Positions 8,653 through 18,450 of a stretch of DNA of 64,000 nucleotides are shown here, piece by piece. This DNA comes from Cytophagales bacterium (GTDB taxonomy: Bacteria > Bacteroidota > Bacteroidia > Cytophagales > Cyclobacteriaceae): contig JAKSDO010000099.1 in the NCBI GenBank assembly GCA_022360055.1, forward strand, positions 1-64,000, read 5' to 3'. The position numbers and the translations under genes are program-made. Position 1 is the first letter of the stretch. Each line of letters starts with the position of its first letter. Below the pieces are notes generated by a model. That model was not told the origin of the DNA. It was given only the letters and a program-made list of their open reading frames with translations, and did no database searches.

Positions 8653-9238
8653 GGTTATTATCATCCACGGATCCGATGTAATCAGGCTGGGACTTAACAC
8701 GCTGATCCAAAGCTATTTTGATATTGAACCGGTTTTGCTAGGAAATATTAATGAGTTAAAAGACTATTACTCCATTCTGAATTCGAGGATTATATTCTTA
8801 ATCGATTCTCAACTCGACCAAATTCCTCTTATGAGCCGGATCGACACCATGGATAAAAGTAATAGTATAAAAATTGTATTAATTAGAGAAAGAGCCGACG
8901 AGTCGATGTGCTCAGATGAGTGCAAATGTTGTTTTTCAATAATGGATCCTAAATCCAGAATTTTTGATATAATCGGATCATATCTCAAGTTAACAAGCAA
9001 AAATTCAGGTAATAAGGGTTCATCCTGGCTAACTGAACGCGAAATAGAAGTTGTAAAACTGGTTGCATTTGGCAAAACCAACAAGGAGATCGCCAAGGAG
9101 CTTTGCATAAGCATTCATACGGTGATCTCTCATCGAAAGAACATCACGGAGAAATTAGGCATCAAGTCGATTTCCGGACTTACCGTTTATGCAATTTTGA
9201 ATAACCTGATCGACGCTTCATCCATAGATTTGGAGTAA
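8642..9238 (+). CDS. LuxR/NarL-type response regulator-like protein
   Basis: 198 residues. The C-terminal 65 residues are a clear LuxR helix-turn-helix (LTEREIEVVKLVAFGKTNKE, then HTVISHRKNITEKLGI). The N-terminal 120 residues resemble a receiver fold (RVIIIHGSDVIRLGL, with FLIDSQLDQ holding a possible phospho-Asp), but the acidic pocket at the first strand (normally DD) reads HG and is degenerate. It may therefore work without phosphorylation. A Cys cluster (MCSDECKCC, about residues 90-98) is unusual. The start overlaps the hemerythrin gene, so the two are co-expressed and the regulator may respond to the same stress. Confidence 0.82.
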   Translation: MHRRVIIIHGSDVIRLGLNTLIQSYFDIEPVLLGNINELKDYYSILNSRIIFLIDSQLDQIPLMSRIDTMDKSNSIKIVLIRERADESMCSDECKCCFSIMDPKSRIFDIIGSYLKLTSKNSGNKGSSWLTEREIEVVKLVAFGKTNKEIAKELCISIHTVISHRKNITEKLGIKSISGLTVYAILNNLIDASSIDLE

Positions 9239-9330
9239 AAATCTCACGGATCAATTCCGGATTATTTCTGAAAAGAACGAATAAAGCTCTTGTCTCAGGC
9301 AGATCGGCTCTTATTTCAATCCGTTGGCGC

Positions 9331-10227
9331 TCACGCAAAATCCTGAGCTATCATATAATCATAGTCCGCTCTTACGTTGGCAAAAGGATCATCGGTGCGC
9401 TCGTCTTCGACAAAATAATACCGAAGTCCGGATGCTTTTCCTGCGTCAAAAATTGATTTGAAATCGATAACTCCCTGGCCGACAGTTGCTTCTCTTTTCT
9501 CAGGTGTGGCGTCTTTTACGTGAAACAGATGAACTTTCCCAGGAAATTTTTCGATTAGCTTAACTGCGTCATAACCGCCCACGTAGCACCAGAACAAGTC
9601 CGCTTCAAACGCGACCAGGTCAGTCTGAGTTTCAGCCATCAGTACCTCCTGGGGTAATTGACCGTCGATTACCTCAAACTCAAAGGCATGATTATGATAG
9701 CCAAATTTGAGACCGGCCGCCTTGCATTGCTCTCCGATCCTATTGAAGTTGTCGGCAATAGCCTTGTAATCATCTATGGTTTTTCTGATATCTCCGGGGA
9801 TTCCCGGGATAATCAAATATTCCAAACCAGCCCGTTTTGCCGCATCAATCATTCCGGAAGCGTCTTCATGTTTGAAATACCCACAATGACTCGCTACCAG
9901 CTTCATCCCGAGATCACTTACAGTCTTTTTATAATCCCCGGGAGAAATTGTCCCTAAAAACTTTCCATCCAATCCAAGACCATATCCTTCAATAAGCTTG
10001 TAACCTATATCCGCAATTTTTTTCATTGATCCTGCGAAATCCTCTTTCAATTGATTTCTAACGGAGTAAACTTGTAATCCGGGTTCCATTCTTTTTGCCA
10101 CTTCCGGGGGTGCGGTATTTAATTCTTTCGATTTTTTATCTTTTTGAGAACATGCAACAGCCGGAAAAATCAAACTGCCTGATGCTGCAATGGAGGTTGT
10201 CTTAACAAAATTCCTTCGTTTTACCAC
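9331..10227 (-). CDS. Tat-exported sugar-phosphate isomerase/epimerase-like protein
   Basis: 298 residues from a GTG start at 10227. The N terminus has a twin-arginine motif (KRRNFVKTT) followed by a hydrophobic stretch and a possible lipobox (FPAVAC), so export to the periplasm, perhaps as a lipoprotein, is likely. The rest is a xylose-isomerase-like TIM barrel: GLQVYSVRNQL, YHNHAFEFEV, FEADLFWCYVGG and KVHLFHVKDA match the usual metal-binding strands. The family acts on sugars or inositols; the substrate is unknown. It is convergent with the LuxR gene, with no clear hairpin between them. Confidence 0.85.
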   Translation of the reverse strand: MVKRRNFVKTTSIAASGSLIFPAVACSQKDKKSKELNTAPPEVAKRMEPGLQVYSVRNQLKEDFAGSMKKIADIGYKLIEGYGLGLDGKFLGTISPGDYKKTVSDLGMKLVASHCGYFKHEDASGMIDAAKRAGLEYLIIPGIPGDIRKTIDDYKAIADNFNRIGEQCKAAGLKFGYHNHAFEFEVIDGQLPQEVLMAETQTDLVAFEADLFWCYVGGYDAVKLIEKFPGKVHLFHVKDATPEKREATVGQGVIDFKSIFDAGKASGLRYYFVEDERTDDPFANVRADYDYMIAQDFA

Positions 10228-10432
10228 AGTTTAAAAAATTTACTTTTAAAATATTAAATTTAATCTGGTATAAAGATATTATCATCGCAGGATAAAACCA
10301 ATGAAAGTAAGATTTTGATCATTTTCACAAGATAAGTCAACCGGTCCTTCTAAAGGAAATACCGCCTTAATTCAACATGCGATTGGTCTCTCGGACCTCC
10401 GGAACGGAGATCACTGAAATTCCGGTGGTTAG

Positions 10433-13400
10433 TTAATTTACGGAGTCAACGGAAGGCAGGCAAATGCTAAAAGTCGTGCCCTGGCCTACTTCGGATTTCA
10501 CTTCAATTTTCCCTCTCAACTTATCCACGGTCTCTTTTACAATGTACAATCCCAGACCGGATCCCTTGCTGGCTTCATCCGCCCGGTAAAACATTTTGAA
10601 GATACTGTCCAGGTGCTCTTCGTCGATTCCGATGCCATTATCTTCAACATTAATCAGGGCTGATTGACCATTATTTCGAATTTCCACTTTAATAAACTGG
10701 TTATCCTTTTTAAAATCATGATACCTTATTGAGTTGGATATCAGGTTCTTGAGAATAATGTTTATTCTTCTTCCATCCGTCGTGAAGTACGCATCGCCAT
10801 GGCATTTAAAGATCTTGTCAATGGAATTATCTTTATCCAGGAACTTGAGCTCTTCAAATACTTCATTTACTTCATAATCAAGATCAACTTTTTCGGCCTG
10901 AACCTCAATCCTTTGATTCCTGGAATAATCAATGATGTCATTAATGAAACCATCCAGTTTGTGAATGCTGTCATTAATCATGGACAAACATTTGTCTTTT
11001 CCCTTTACGGAAGTTTCGAGCTTTGCGACTTCGACCAGTCCAATCACCGAAGATAAAGGCGCTCTTAAATCGTGTGATGCGCTGTAAACAAACCTGTCGA
11101 GTTCTTCATTTAATTTTCTAAGCTCGGAATTGACTCTGGAAATATTGTGTACTCTCCATACAATAAAGCCCCAAATGATCAGTCCGATAAGTATGATTAC
11201 GGCGATATAAAAGAAGATCGTTTCGTAAAAATAGGGCTGAATACTAAATTTTAAGCTCGCGCCTTTCTCATTCCAAATCCCGTCATTATTTGTAGCAATA
11301 ACGTTAAACTCGTAATTCCCCTTTGGCAAATTCGTGTAAATCGCTTCACGCTCTGTACCGGCATCGATCCAATCGCTGTCAATTCCTTCAAGCTTATACT
11401 TAAACCTGATTTTCGGAGGAGCGATATAGCTCAGCGAAGTAAAGTAGAATTCGTATCTAAGCATGCCCGGTTCAATACTTATCTTATCGGATGTAACATC
11501 TATGGTTTGAAAATCCGCAATCAAATCGGTGACATATACATTTGGGATTTTTGCATTCTCATCGATGTCGGAAGGATCCAGCACCGCCACCCCTCCCAGA
11601 GTTGGGACCCATAACTTTCCATCCCCGCTCAATGTCATTCGTGTGGCCCCGGTACATTCCTGGGATGCCATACCATCGTAACGGTCAAACAGCCTTCCCG
11701 GGACCACGCCCAGTTCTCCTCTCAGGAAATCATCCAGATCGGTTTTCAAAACCTTAATCAGGCCAATATTGGATGAAAGCCACACGTTTTTGTTTTCCAA
11801 AACAACATCGAATATTGTTTCCGCCTTCAGATTTTCATCCAAATTAATCTTTGTAAAGAACTCGTTTTCAAATTTATATATCCCAATATTCGTAGCGATC
11901 CAAATGCTGTTGTCCTCAAGAATTTCCATATTAAAGATCAATATTCCGGACTTACCACCTTCGATCGGATAGTTTTTTATTGTGCCATTGGGTTGAATTA
12001 TGCTCAGCCCGCCGCTGTGAGTCCCGACAAAAATATCTCCATTTTTACCCTCTTCAAGTGCCAGGATGTAATCTGCTTTTAGCCCATTGGCCGAATCATA
12101 GACCTCGATGCGGTTGGAATCCATATATTTTATGACGCCGCTAGACCTTGTCGCCAGCCAGATGGCTCCGTCCGAAGAACGAAGAATTCTTCTTATATCA
12201 TTGCTGGCACCGTATGTTGCGAAATCCATTAAATGTTCTTCCCCATTATCAATTTTGAGCAATCCCCGGTAGCTGGCCACCAGTATTTCGCCATTCTTTC
12301 CAAAATCAATATCCCGGATACCTACATTGTAATAAGACGACTTCAGATCCAGCCGCTGGATCATATTTTCTTCAAAAACATTAATCAATCCATCATCACA
12401 TCCAATGTAGTACGCATTGTCGTACTCGACAATGATATTCACATTATTAGAACTCAGATCATCTTTAGTGGTAATATTTTTAAAAAATCCGTCCCGAAAC
12501 CTGATCAAGCCAGCTTTTTTTGTTGAAAGCCATAAACTATTTTCATGGTCAAAACACAAACTGGATATCTGGCTGGCTGGCAGCCCATGTTCCTCTGTAA
12601 AGCAATCAAATGTATTGGTAGGCAAATGCAATCTATACAGCCCCTGCTCGGAACCAACCCAAAGATTTTCAAAATCGTCAATAAACATATCGTTGATTTC
12701 CAACCCGTCCAAAAGGTCCAGCCTTTTACTTTCGCTCTCGGAATAGCAGTATATCCCATCAGGTGTCCCAACATACATCCTGCCGTCGGAGGCCCTTAAA
12801 AGCTTGTTTACCGTATTATGGTTTAAACCGTCACTTACCGAAATTTTCTCAATTGATTCTCCGTCCAGGATTACAATACCGTTACTGTTTGTAGCGAACC
12901 ATTTTCTCCCTTTATCATCGACCTCAATGTCCATGATGATTGTTCGTCCAAGTTCTTCGTGATCGACTTTTACCAAAACGGTATCCTGAAGATAATAGAC
13001 ACCCTCGTTGTTTGTGCCAACCCAGATATTGCCGGAATCATCCTCCTCTATACATCTTACCGACAGGGATGATTTGATCCCCGAAAGAATTTGCTGAAAC
13101 CGGTTGTTTGACCACTTAATGATCCCCGAGCTTTGTGAAGAAAACCAAAGATTGCCTTTGCTGTCTTCAAAGGATTGATGAAAAGCGTTCGAATTCAGAA
13201 ACGGAAGATTTTTCTTATCATAAAGCTTGAAATTAACCCCATCAAACCGTAAAAAACCATTGAAGGACGTAATCCAGATAAAATTGCACGAAGCCTGGTT
13301 TACGGAGGTAAGATTATTGGAAATCAAACCGTCCTTTCCGGTCCAGCGATCCATGGATAAGGAATTGAGCGGTTTCTCAGGATCGATCCCAACTTTAATT

Positions 13401-13471
13401 TCCTGTGAATGAACACAAAATGAAATGATGAAAAGAAAAGTTGAGATGAATAATTTTAATCTACCCCCCAT
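10433..13471 (-). CDS. Propeller-sensor histidine kinase
   Basis: 1012 residues from the ATG at 13471, which gives a clean signal peptide (KLFISTFLFIISFCVHSQ); an upstream in-frame ATG at 13558 would bury it. The order is signal peptide, two-component regulator propeller repeats (recurring DDSGNIWVGTNNEGVY-like units, about residues 50-640), a Y_Y_Y domain (RFKYKLEGIDSDWI, about 690-750), one membrane helix, HisKA with the phospho-acceptor His800 in SASHDLRAPLSS, and an HATPase domain (NLISNSIRYHD, DNGIGI, GSGLGLYIVKE). There is no receiver or AraC output domain, unlike Bacteroides hybrid sensors, so the partner regulator is elsewhere. The ligand is unknown. Confidence 0.9.
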   Translation of the reverse strand: MGGRLKLFISTFLFIISFCVHSQEIKVGIDPEKPLNSLSMDRWTGKDGLISNNLTSVNQASCNFIWITSFNGFLRFDGVNFKLYDKKNLPFLNSNAFHQSFEDSKGNLWFSSQSSGIIKWSNNRFQQILSGIKSSLSVRCIEEDDSGNIWVGTNNEGVYYLQDTVLVKVDHEELGRTIIMDIEVDDKGRKWFATNSNGIVILDGESIEKISVSDGLNHNTVNKLLRASDGRMYVGTPDGIYCYSESESKRLDLLDGLEINDMFIDDFENLWVGSEQGLYRLHLPTNTFDCFTEEHGLPASQISSLCFDHENSLWLSTKKAGLIRFRDGFFKNITTKDDLSSNNVNIIVEYDNAYYIGCDDGLINVFEENMIQRLDLKSSYYNVGIRDIDFGKNGEILVASYRGLLKIDNGEEHLMDFATYGASNDIRRILRSSDGAIWLATRSSGVIKYMDSNRIEVYDSANGLKADYILALEEGKNGDIFVGTHSGGLSIIQPNGTIKNYPIEGGKSGILIFNMEILEDNSIWIATNIGIYKFENEFFTKINLDENLKAETIFDVVLENKNVWLSSNIGLIKVLKTDLDDFLRGELGVVPGRLFDRYDGMASQECTGATRMTLSGDGKLWVPTLGGVAVLDPSDIDENAKIPNVYVTDLIADFQTIDVTSDKISIEPGMLRYEFYFTSLSYIAPPKIRFKYKLEGIDSDWIDAGTEREAIYTNLPKGNYEFNVIATNNDGIWNEKGASLKFSIQPYFYETIFFYIAVIILIGLIIWGFIVWRVHNISRVNSELRKLNEELDRFVYSASHDLRAPLSSVIGLVEVAKLETSVKGKDKCLSMINDSIHKLDGFINDIIDYSRNQRIEVQAEKVDLDYEVNEVFEELKFLDKDNSIDKIFKCHGDAYFTTDGRRINIILKNLISNSIRYHDFKKDNQFIKVEIRNNGQSALINVEDNGIGIDEEHLDSIFKMFYRADEASKGSGLGLYIVKETVDKLRGKIEVKSEVGQGTTFSICLPSVDSVN

Positions 13472-13620
13472 TTCGGATAATTTAGGATGCCCAATCAAAA
13501 TTGCATTTGTTACTGATTTCCCAAAACTAAAAGTTTTATTAAAAATAATTGTAATCATTTAACAATTTAACTTTCAATACAGGCATAATTGGAAAGTGGC
13601 GGAAAATAAGCCGGATGGAT

Positions 13621-14019
13621 TCAGTCAACCGGTTTGAGCAGATCTTTCGCCCCGGTGAAAAAATTTTCCGGATCTCCTGAGGTAATCAATTCGTCCCAAA
13701 ACTTTTTTCCGACGTCCGAATAAAGCGTTTGCTTACCGTTATATTTTATGATCAAATAACCCGTTGAATGATCGCATGAATAAAACTGCCCCATCTGCAA
13801 CCCCTGTTTCCGGGTTAGTTTAAATTCCTGTTTGAAGCGGAATTTGGCGGACCTGACTTGATCGATGGGCTTTTCCGTACTCGATCCGTCCAGTTTCAAG
13901 CTGTCGCAGGTGACAACTCCCGGTCCTACGGAATAGTTGTGCTCAACGTCCTGGGCTCGGACCGGATCAAATGACAAACAACTGAAAATTGCCAGGATAA
14001 GCAATAATTTCAAATTCAC
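13621..14019 (-). CDS. Secreted protein with KTSC-like domain
   Basis: 132 residues from a GTG at 14019, chosen because it starts directly before the hydrophobic signal peptide (NLKLLLILAIFSCLSF, cut after RAQ); a TTG at 14040 gives seven more residues. The C-terminal half (YLIIKYNGKQTLYSDVGKKF and then DPENFF) resembles the KTSC domain, a small fold of unknown function often found near nucleic-acid-related proteins in cytoplasmic form. Two Cys (in VTCDSLK and YSCDHS) could form a disulfide. Same-strand neighbours are close: the methyltransferase stops 26 bp upstream. Function unknown. Confidence 0.6.
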   Translation of the reverse strand: MNLKLLLILAIFSCLSFDPVRAQDVEHNYSVGPGVVTCDSLKLDGSSTEKPIDQVRSAKFRFKQEFKLTRKQGLQMGQFYSCDHSTGYLIIKYNGKQTLYSDVGKKFWDELITSGDPENFFTGAKDLLKPVD

Positions 14020-14045
14020 GATTTTAACAACAGGGTGCAATAAAC

Positions 14046-14732
14046 TCAGTGCGTATATTTTTTTGTAGTAATAATGTATTGATATTCCAATAAATCCGTG
14101 TTCACATCAATATCCTTATAACCGGCTTCATCCAACTCTTTAATCACTTCTTCTTTGGATATCTTATGATTTTTTGGCGGCCCCACGGGTAAACTCCTTT
14201 TGTAAAAATCGACAATTACAATCTTCCCATTGCTTTTCAGCACCGAGTTGGCTTTCCTGAAATAATCGACCCGATCGGATATGTGGTGATAAACATTCAC
14301 AAGTAAGATGATATCTGCCGTATTATGTTCGATATTCAATTCATTTTCATGAATTTGAACGGTCTTTATGTTTTCGTGGCTGAGGTTATAGTTCAACATT
14401 TTTTCATTGATCATTTCAATGAACTTCCGGTCGATATCTGCGGCAATTACCTTGGCGCCGGCCAGCGCCAGCCTAAACGTAAAATATCCGGAACCGCTGC
14501 CTAAGTCGATCACGGTTTTATCTTCAATTTCTCCGAGAAACCGGATAACTTCATCGGGCTTCTGCCACTTATCCCTCTCTGACGAATCAAAAATTCGGGC
14601 TAATTCCTCGTGGGACGTTTGATGCATGTATTCGTTGGCGTCCTGGCGCCCCGTATGGTTTTCCTTATGCTGACAGTGGCCTACTTGCCAGAAAAGCAAA
14701 ATGATAATATTTAATGATACGGTCCTGTTCAT
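14046..14732 (-). CDS. SAM-dependent class I methyltransferase with signal-like N terminus
   Basis: 228 residues from the ATG at 14732, placed one base after the DUF456 stop. The SAM-binding glycine loop VIDLGSGSGYFTF and acidic VIAADIDRKF are clear, followed by ADIILLVNVYHHISD and IVIVDFYKRS. The first 20 residues (NRTVSLNIIILLFWQVGHCQ) look like a signal peptide or lipoprotein signal, which is odd for an enzyme that needs cytoplasmic SAM; it could instead be a membrane anchor. The substrate is unknown. It is part of a minus-strand run starting with the symporter at 16074. Confidence 0.82.
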   Translation of the reverse strand: MNRTVSLNIIILLFWQVGHCQHKENHTGRQDANEYMHQTSHEELARIFDSSERDKWQKPDEVIRFLGEIEDKTVIDLGSGSGYFTFRLALAGAKVIAADIDRKFIEMINEKMLNYNLSHENIKTVQIHENELNIEHNTADIILLVNVYHHISDRVDYFRKANSVLKSNGKIVIVDFYKRSLPVGPPKNHKISKEEVIKELDEAGYKDIDVNTDLLEYQYIITTKKYTH

Positions 14733-14733
14733 A

Positions 14734-15207
14734 TCATAAATTACTAAAAAAATAGTAAGCAATAACGACTGTGGTCGAAAACTTCAGCATTGTGCCCAGT
14801 ATCCATCCAATGAATGTGCCAAAGGCAGCTTTAAAAGCTTTATCCGTATTTGATCCCCCGAGCATCTCCCCTGCCAGCGCACCTAAAAACGGGAACAGGA
14901 TAAATCCGAATGGCGGAAATATAAATAAACCTACAACGACACCCGCCAAAGCTCCGATTATTCCATACCGGCTTCCCCCCCACCTTTTAGCGCCGATCGC
15001 CGGAATTAAATAATCGACGAATGTAACGCCGGCGACAGCCAGTGCCATGACGATCATGAACCTCAGGCTATACGGAGTATCCGGACCTATCTGCAGCAAT
15101 AACAGGGAAATGTAGGCCAGAGGCGGGCCCGGTAAGACGGGGACAAAACAGCCTACAAATCCGATCAATAAAATGATTATACCTGCAACAGCCAAGAATA
15201 CTTCCAT
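14734..15207 (-). CDS. DUF456 family membrane protein
   Basis: 157 residues with about four or five membrane helices and the duplicated glycine-rich pattern of DUF456: LIGFVGCFVPVLPGPPLAY at the N terminus and GALAGVVVGLFIFPPFGF, then FLGALAGEMLGG near residues 85-120. The function of the family is not known. The gap to the upstream symporter gene is 3 bp and the downstream methyltransferase starts one base after its stop, so the three form one transcription unit. Confidence 0.85.
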   Translation of the reverse strand: MEVFLAVAGIIILLIGFVGCFVPVLPGPPLAYISLLLLQIGPDTPYSLRFMIVMALAVAGVTFVDYLIPAIGAKRWGGSRYGIIGALAGVVVGLFIFPPFGFILFPFLGALAGEMLGGSNTDKAFKAAFGTFIGWILGTMLKFSTTVVIAYYFFSNL

Positions 15208-15210
15208 TGC

Positions 15211-16074
15211 TCAAAGATATCTTTTCATAATATACGCCCAAAAAGCCGTAGTAAACAAGGTAAACGAACTATAGATGATTGCAACAACTGCAATTTCGGC
15301 CTGTCCGAGAAGTTTGCTGGCAACAAAAATCGCCAGGACGCTATTTTGAAGCCCAACTTGAATAGCGATGGTGTATCTGCCACGGTTTTCTATGCCGGCG
15401 CTCAAAGCGAGCACATATCCGGCAGACATTGAGATCAGGTTTAGTAAAAAAGCCGGCAGAAACAAAAAAGCATAATCGGTTAATTTTGCAGATCCGGTAT
15501 TTTCGAAAACAAATAGCCCGATGAACACAAACAACAAAAACAATGTCATCGAAATATTGATGATTCGTTCGGTTTTGTGAACGATTCCAGGGAAAAATCG
15601 AAGATACAGCATTCCGATAAAAGTGGGAAGAAGTACGGTTAGTAGCATATTGCCAATAGTTTCCCCAATAGGCAGGGCGATGTGCGTTTCCAATCCTTCA
15701 TATAGATTTAAGGCAATGTTGGTAATTATTGGTATGGTGAATAAAATCAAAAAGCTATTAAATGCGGTGAGCGATACCGATAGCGCAAGCCTCCCCTTTA
15801 ACAAAAGCGTTACAAGATTGGATGTGGTCCCTCCGGGACAAGAAGCTATAAGCACAAAGCCAACCTTGTAGATTGGATTAATATCAAAGAAAAAATTAAT
15901 AATAAAAGCGATGAAGGGCAGTAATATCATTTGCGCGACAAGTCCGGTAAATACCGCCTTAGGCCGTTTAAATGTACGTTTGAAATCTTCTACTTTGAGA
16001 TTAACCCCGATGCCAAACATTATAAATGCGATGGCCAGAGGCATTAAATAATGAGAAAAAAGATTGTCAGACAT
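15211..16074 (-). CDS. Bile acid:sodium symporter (BASS/SBF) family transporter
   Basis: 287 residues, about nine or ten membrane helices. Family features include MFGIGVNLKVEDFKR near the N terminus, the SCPGGTTSNLVTLLLKG motif with the polar sodium-site residues (about residues 77-93), and IAIQVGLQNSVLAIF near 230. BASS proteins carry organic anions with sodium; bacterial members transport bile acids, pyruvate, pantoate or other acids, and nothing here fixes the substrate. It is the promoter-proximal gene of the run down to the kinase. Confidence 0.88.
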   Translation of the reverse strand: MSDNLFSHYLMPLAIAFIMFGIGVNLKVEDFKRTFKRPKAVFTGLVAQMILLPFIAFIINFFFDINPIYKVGFVLIASCPGGTTSNLVTLLLKGRLALSVSLTAFNSFLILFTIPIITNIALNLYEGLETHIALPIGETIGNMLLTVLLPTFIGMLYLRFFPGIVHKTERIINISMTLFLLFVFIGLFVFENTGSAKLTDYAFLFLPAFLLNLISMSAGYVLALSAGIENRGRYTIAIQVGLQNSVLAIFVASKLLGQAEIAVVAIIYSSFTLFTTAFWAYIMKRYL

Positions 16075-16272
16075 TCATCTATGGTATGATTTTGCAAAAA
16101 CATTACGATCTAACGACCAATCCTTAACCCTTCCTGCCTTTCTTAAGGTATAAAAAAAACCATCACCTAACCTTACAGCCTTGGATACAGGTTTGAAAAC
16201 ATAAAAATCAACATAAACCAAAACATAGCAAAGCAGGATCAATTGAAAATATCAAATGAGGACCCTTAAAAA

Positions 16273-18450
16273 CTAAATATTATACCAATAGGTAAGTTTT
16301 AGTACCAGGGCCCGGTTTTTAACATCCAATTGCTCGGGCAGATAATTTTCCGTATACACGATAAAAAAATCGGATGCCGGCTGAAACCGCCACTGAAATC
16401 TGGAATTGATGTTGATATTATCTGCTTGATTGTTGTATTGCATAAAGGTTGTCAGGAACAAGGTATTTGTGAATGTAACATCAAGCCGGGGGCTGACCAA
16501 CCAGAGATCGGTGCTTGTATAAGGTTCCGGAAGTACAATACTATTAAAAGCGACGTCTGCCCCAAGGCTTACGTAGGGCTGAAACCTGTAACCGACAGAT
16601 CCGCTTAAAAACAATCTTGTGCCGTTGTAATATCCTCCGTACCTCGAACTGAACTCATATGTGAGCAATTTTTTTGGAGTTGATTCGTATATCAGTCCAA
16701 ATGCATTCCATCCATATGCGCTTCCGGCCTCAAGTTTTTCTCCCCCGGTATTGGTCGGATCAAAATCGTCGATAAGGAGAACGTAGTCATCGCTGACCCA
16801 CCCGGTGAAGGAACTCCGGTTTAAGAAATCGATATTATAGCTCAAAAACGTTTCCGTATCTGTCCTTTTAAAATTTCCGTCAAAATAGATATTTGACCCT
16901 AAACGCGGACCATGGCTCACTACGCTACCGGATCTTTTCGGGAAAAAATTATAACGGATTCTAGGGTTAAGACTGTAATAATTGCCTCTCGGTACGTATC
17001 CTACTTCGGCAGTATAGTATTTCCCGACATATTCATGATGCCATTCGACCTCAAGCTTTCGGGTGCTGTAGACGATTTCCGAAGCGTGTGTATATTCGTC
17101 GCCAGATGCCCCGGGAGAAAACGATCTGTGATACATCAGTTTTCCCGTCCAGATATTATCCGATGAAGCAAGGTTGTACTCCAGTCCAAGATTTCTGTTG
17201 TATAGTGAAAAGGCATTTGAGTCCTCCGGGCTCGGATTATAATTCAACGATTCTTTATTGATAAACATCGCAGCTATGTTTGATCTTGCAAAGACCTGTC
17301 TCTGCAAAGCAACTACCGCATAATTCTGAACCGGTAATCCGACGCTGTCTACTTTATTTGTCTGTATATCCATCAACCCGATTCTCCAGTTTTTATTTAA
17401 TTTCCCACTCAATCGCGCACCGAACATGATCGGAGCTTCCAGTCCGATTCTTCTCGAGAAAAAAGGCCGGATGTCGTCCATCCCAAAACTGGCAAAGAGG
17501 TCGGAATTCTCGAGAAAAAACTGACGACGTTCCGGAAAAAACAATTCAAAACGGCTTAAGTTGGTGACCTGCCGGTCGACTTCCACTTGTGAAAAATCCG
17601 GATTTACGGTGAGGTCCAGGTTCAAAGAAGGCGTTACTGAGATTTTTGCGTCAACGCCAATGTCCCAGTTTACAACATCATCACCACGCTCTTCATGGTC
17701 CCTGATATATCTTGTAAGTCCGTATGGGATTAGAGAGACGTTGGTTCCCGGCTTAGGCGGAGGGTTATCCCATTTCAGTATTCCGGTATAGGCAAGTGCT
17801 GCGGTCGGGAACTGTCTGGGAACCGGCGCCCAGGCAGATTTTTCATTCAATTTCAGGTCGAGCCTGCTGAAATTGATGCCCCATTCGGTGATTCCTTCTT
17901 TGTATCTCATGGTTTTGAACGGCACCCGGCATTCAAAGATCCACTTATCCTCGTAATTCTTTACTTTTGACGTCCATTTATTGTCCCAGTTGAGATTTAC
18001 CGAGCTGCCGTTGAACATCATACCGTCCCATTGGGCCCCGGCAGCATTTGCTCCAAATGTAAATCCGTTCGTTTGATCATCAAAAGGGTCGATGAAAACC
18101 AGGAAATTATCATTGCCCCCAAAGCTAAAATCGCGCTTTAATGATTCTACCACATATCCGCCCGGCAAATCATCGTAACATATGGCGGCCAGATAAAAAG
18201 CATTCTTGTCATAAGTCATCTTTACCTCGGTCCTCGCCACTGCCTTACTCGTATCCATTGGGAGCACCATGTGAAAATTTCCAGCGGCGTCCGCACTTTC
18301 CCAGGTAAGCTCGTCAAGCGTTCCGTCCACCTTTACAGGGTCCACTGCTTCCCTGATCCGGATCACATAACCCGAATTGATCTTTTGTGCGCCGGCATAA
18401 TAAAAATTCAGCAATAAAAACAGACAAATTAGAAAGCATTCTCGACGCAT
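16273..18450 (-). CDS. CBM9-like / DUF5916 outer-membrane protein
   Basis: 725 residues from the ATG at 18450 (a TTG three codons upstream opens the same frame). A signal peptide (residues 1-22, ending YAGAQ) is followed by a CBM9-like domain beginning VKVDGTLDELTWESAD and including VFIDPFDDQTNGF, and then the long DUF5916 beta-strand region with VNPDFSQVEVDRQ and ELFFPERRQFFLE. The remaining part has the alternating aromatic pattern of a membrane barrel. The family is common in Bacteroidetes; its function is unknown and carbohydrate binding is only suggested by the N-terminal fold. Confidence 0.88.
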   Translation of the reverse strand: MRRECFLICLFLLLNFYYAGAQKINSGYVIRIREAVDPVKVDGTLDELTWESADAAGNFHMVLPMDTSKAVARTEVKMTYDKNAFYLAAICYDDLPGGYVVESLKRDFSFGGNDNFLVFIDPFDDQTNGFTFGANAAGAQWDGMMFNGSSVNLNWDNKWTSKVKNYEDKWIFECRVPFKTMRYKEGITEWGINFSRLDLKLNEKSAWAPVPRQFPTAALAYTGILKWDNPPPKPGTNVSLIPYGLTRYIRDHEERGDDVVNWDIGVDAKISVTPSLNLDLTVNPDFSQVEVDRQVTNLSRFELFFPERRQFFLENSDLFASFGMDDIRPFFSRRIGLEAPIMFGARLSGKLNKNWRIGLMDIQTNKVDSVGLPVQNYAVVALQRQVFARSNIAAMFINKESLNYNPSPEDSNAFSLYNRNLGLEYNLASSDNIWTGKLMYHRSFSPGASGDEYTHASEIVYSTRKLEVEWHHEYVGKYYTAEVGYVPRGNYYSLNPRIRYNFFPKRSGSVVSHGPRLGSNIYFDGNFKRTDTETFLSYNIDFLNRSSFTGWVSDDYVLLIDDFDPTNTGGEKLEAGSAYGWNAFGLIYESTPKKLLTYEFSSRYGGYYNGTRLFLSGSVGYRFQPYVSLGADVAFNSIVLPEPYTSTDLWLVSPRLDVTFTNTLFLTTFMQYNNQADNININSRFQWRFQPASDFFIVYTENYLPEQLDVKNRALVLKLTYWYNI

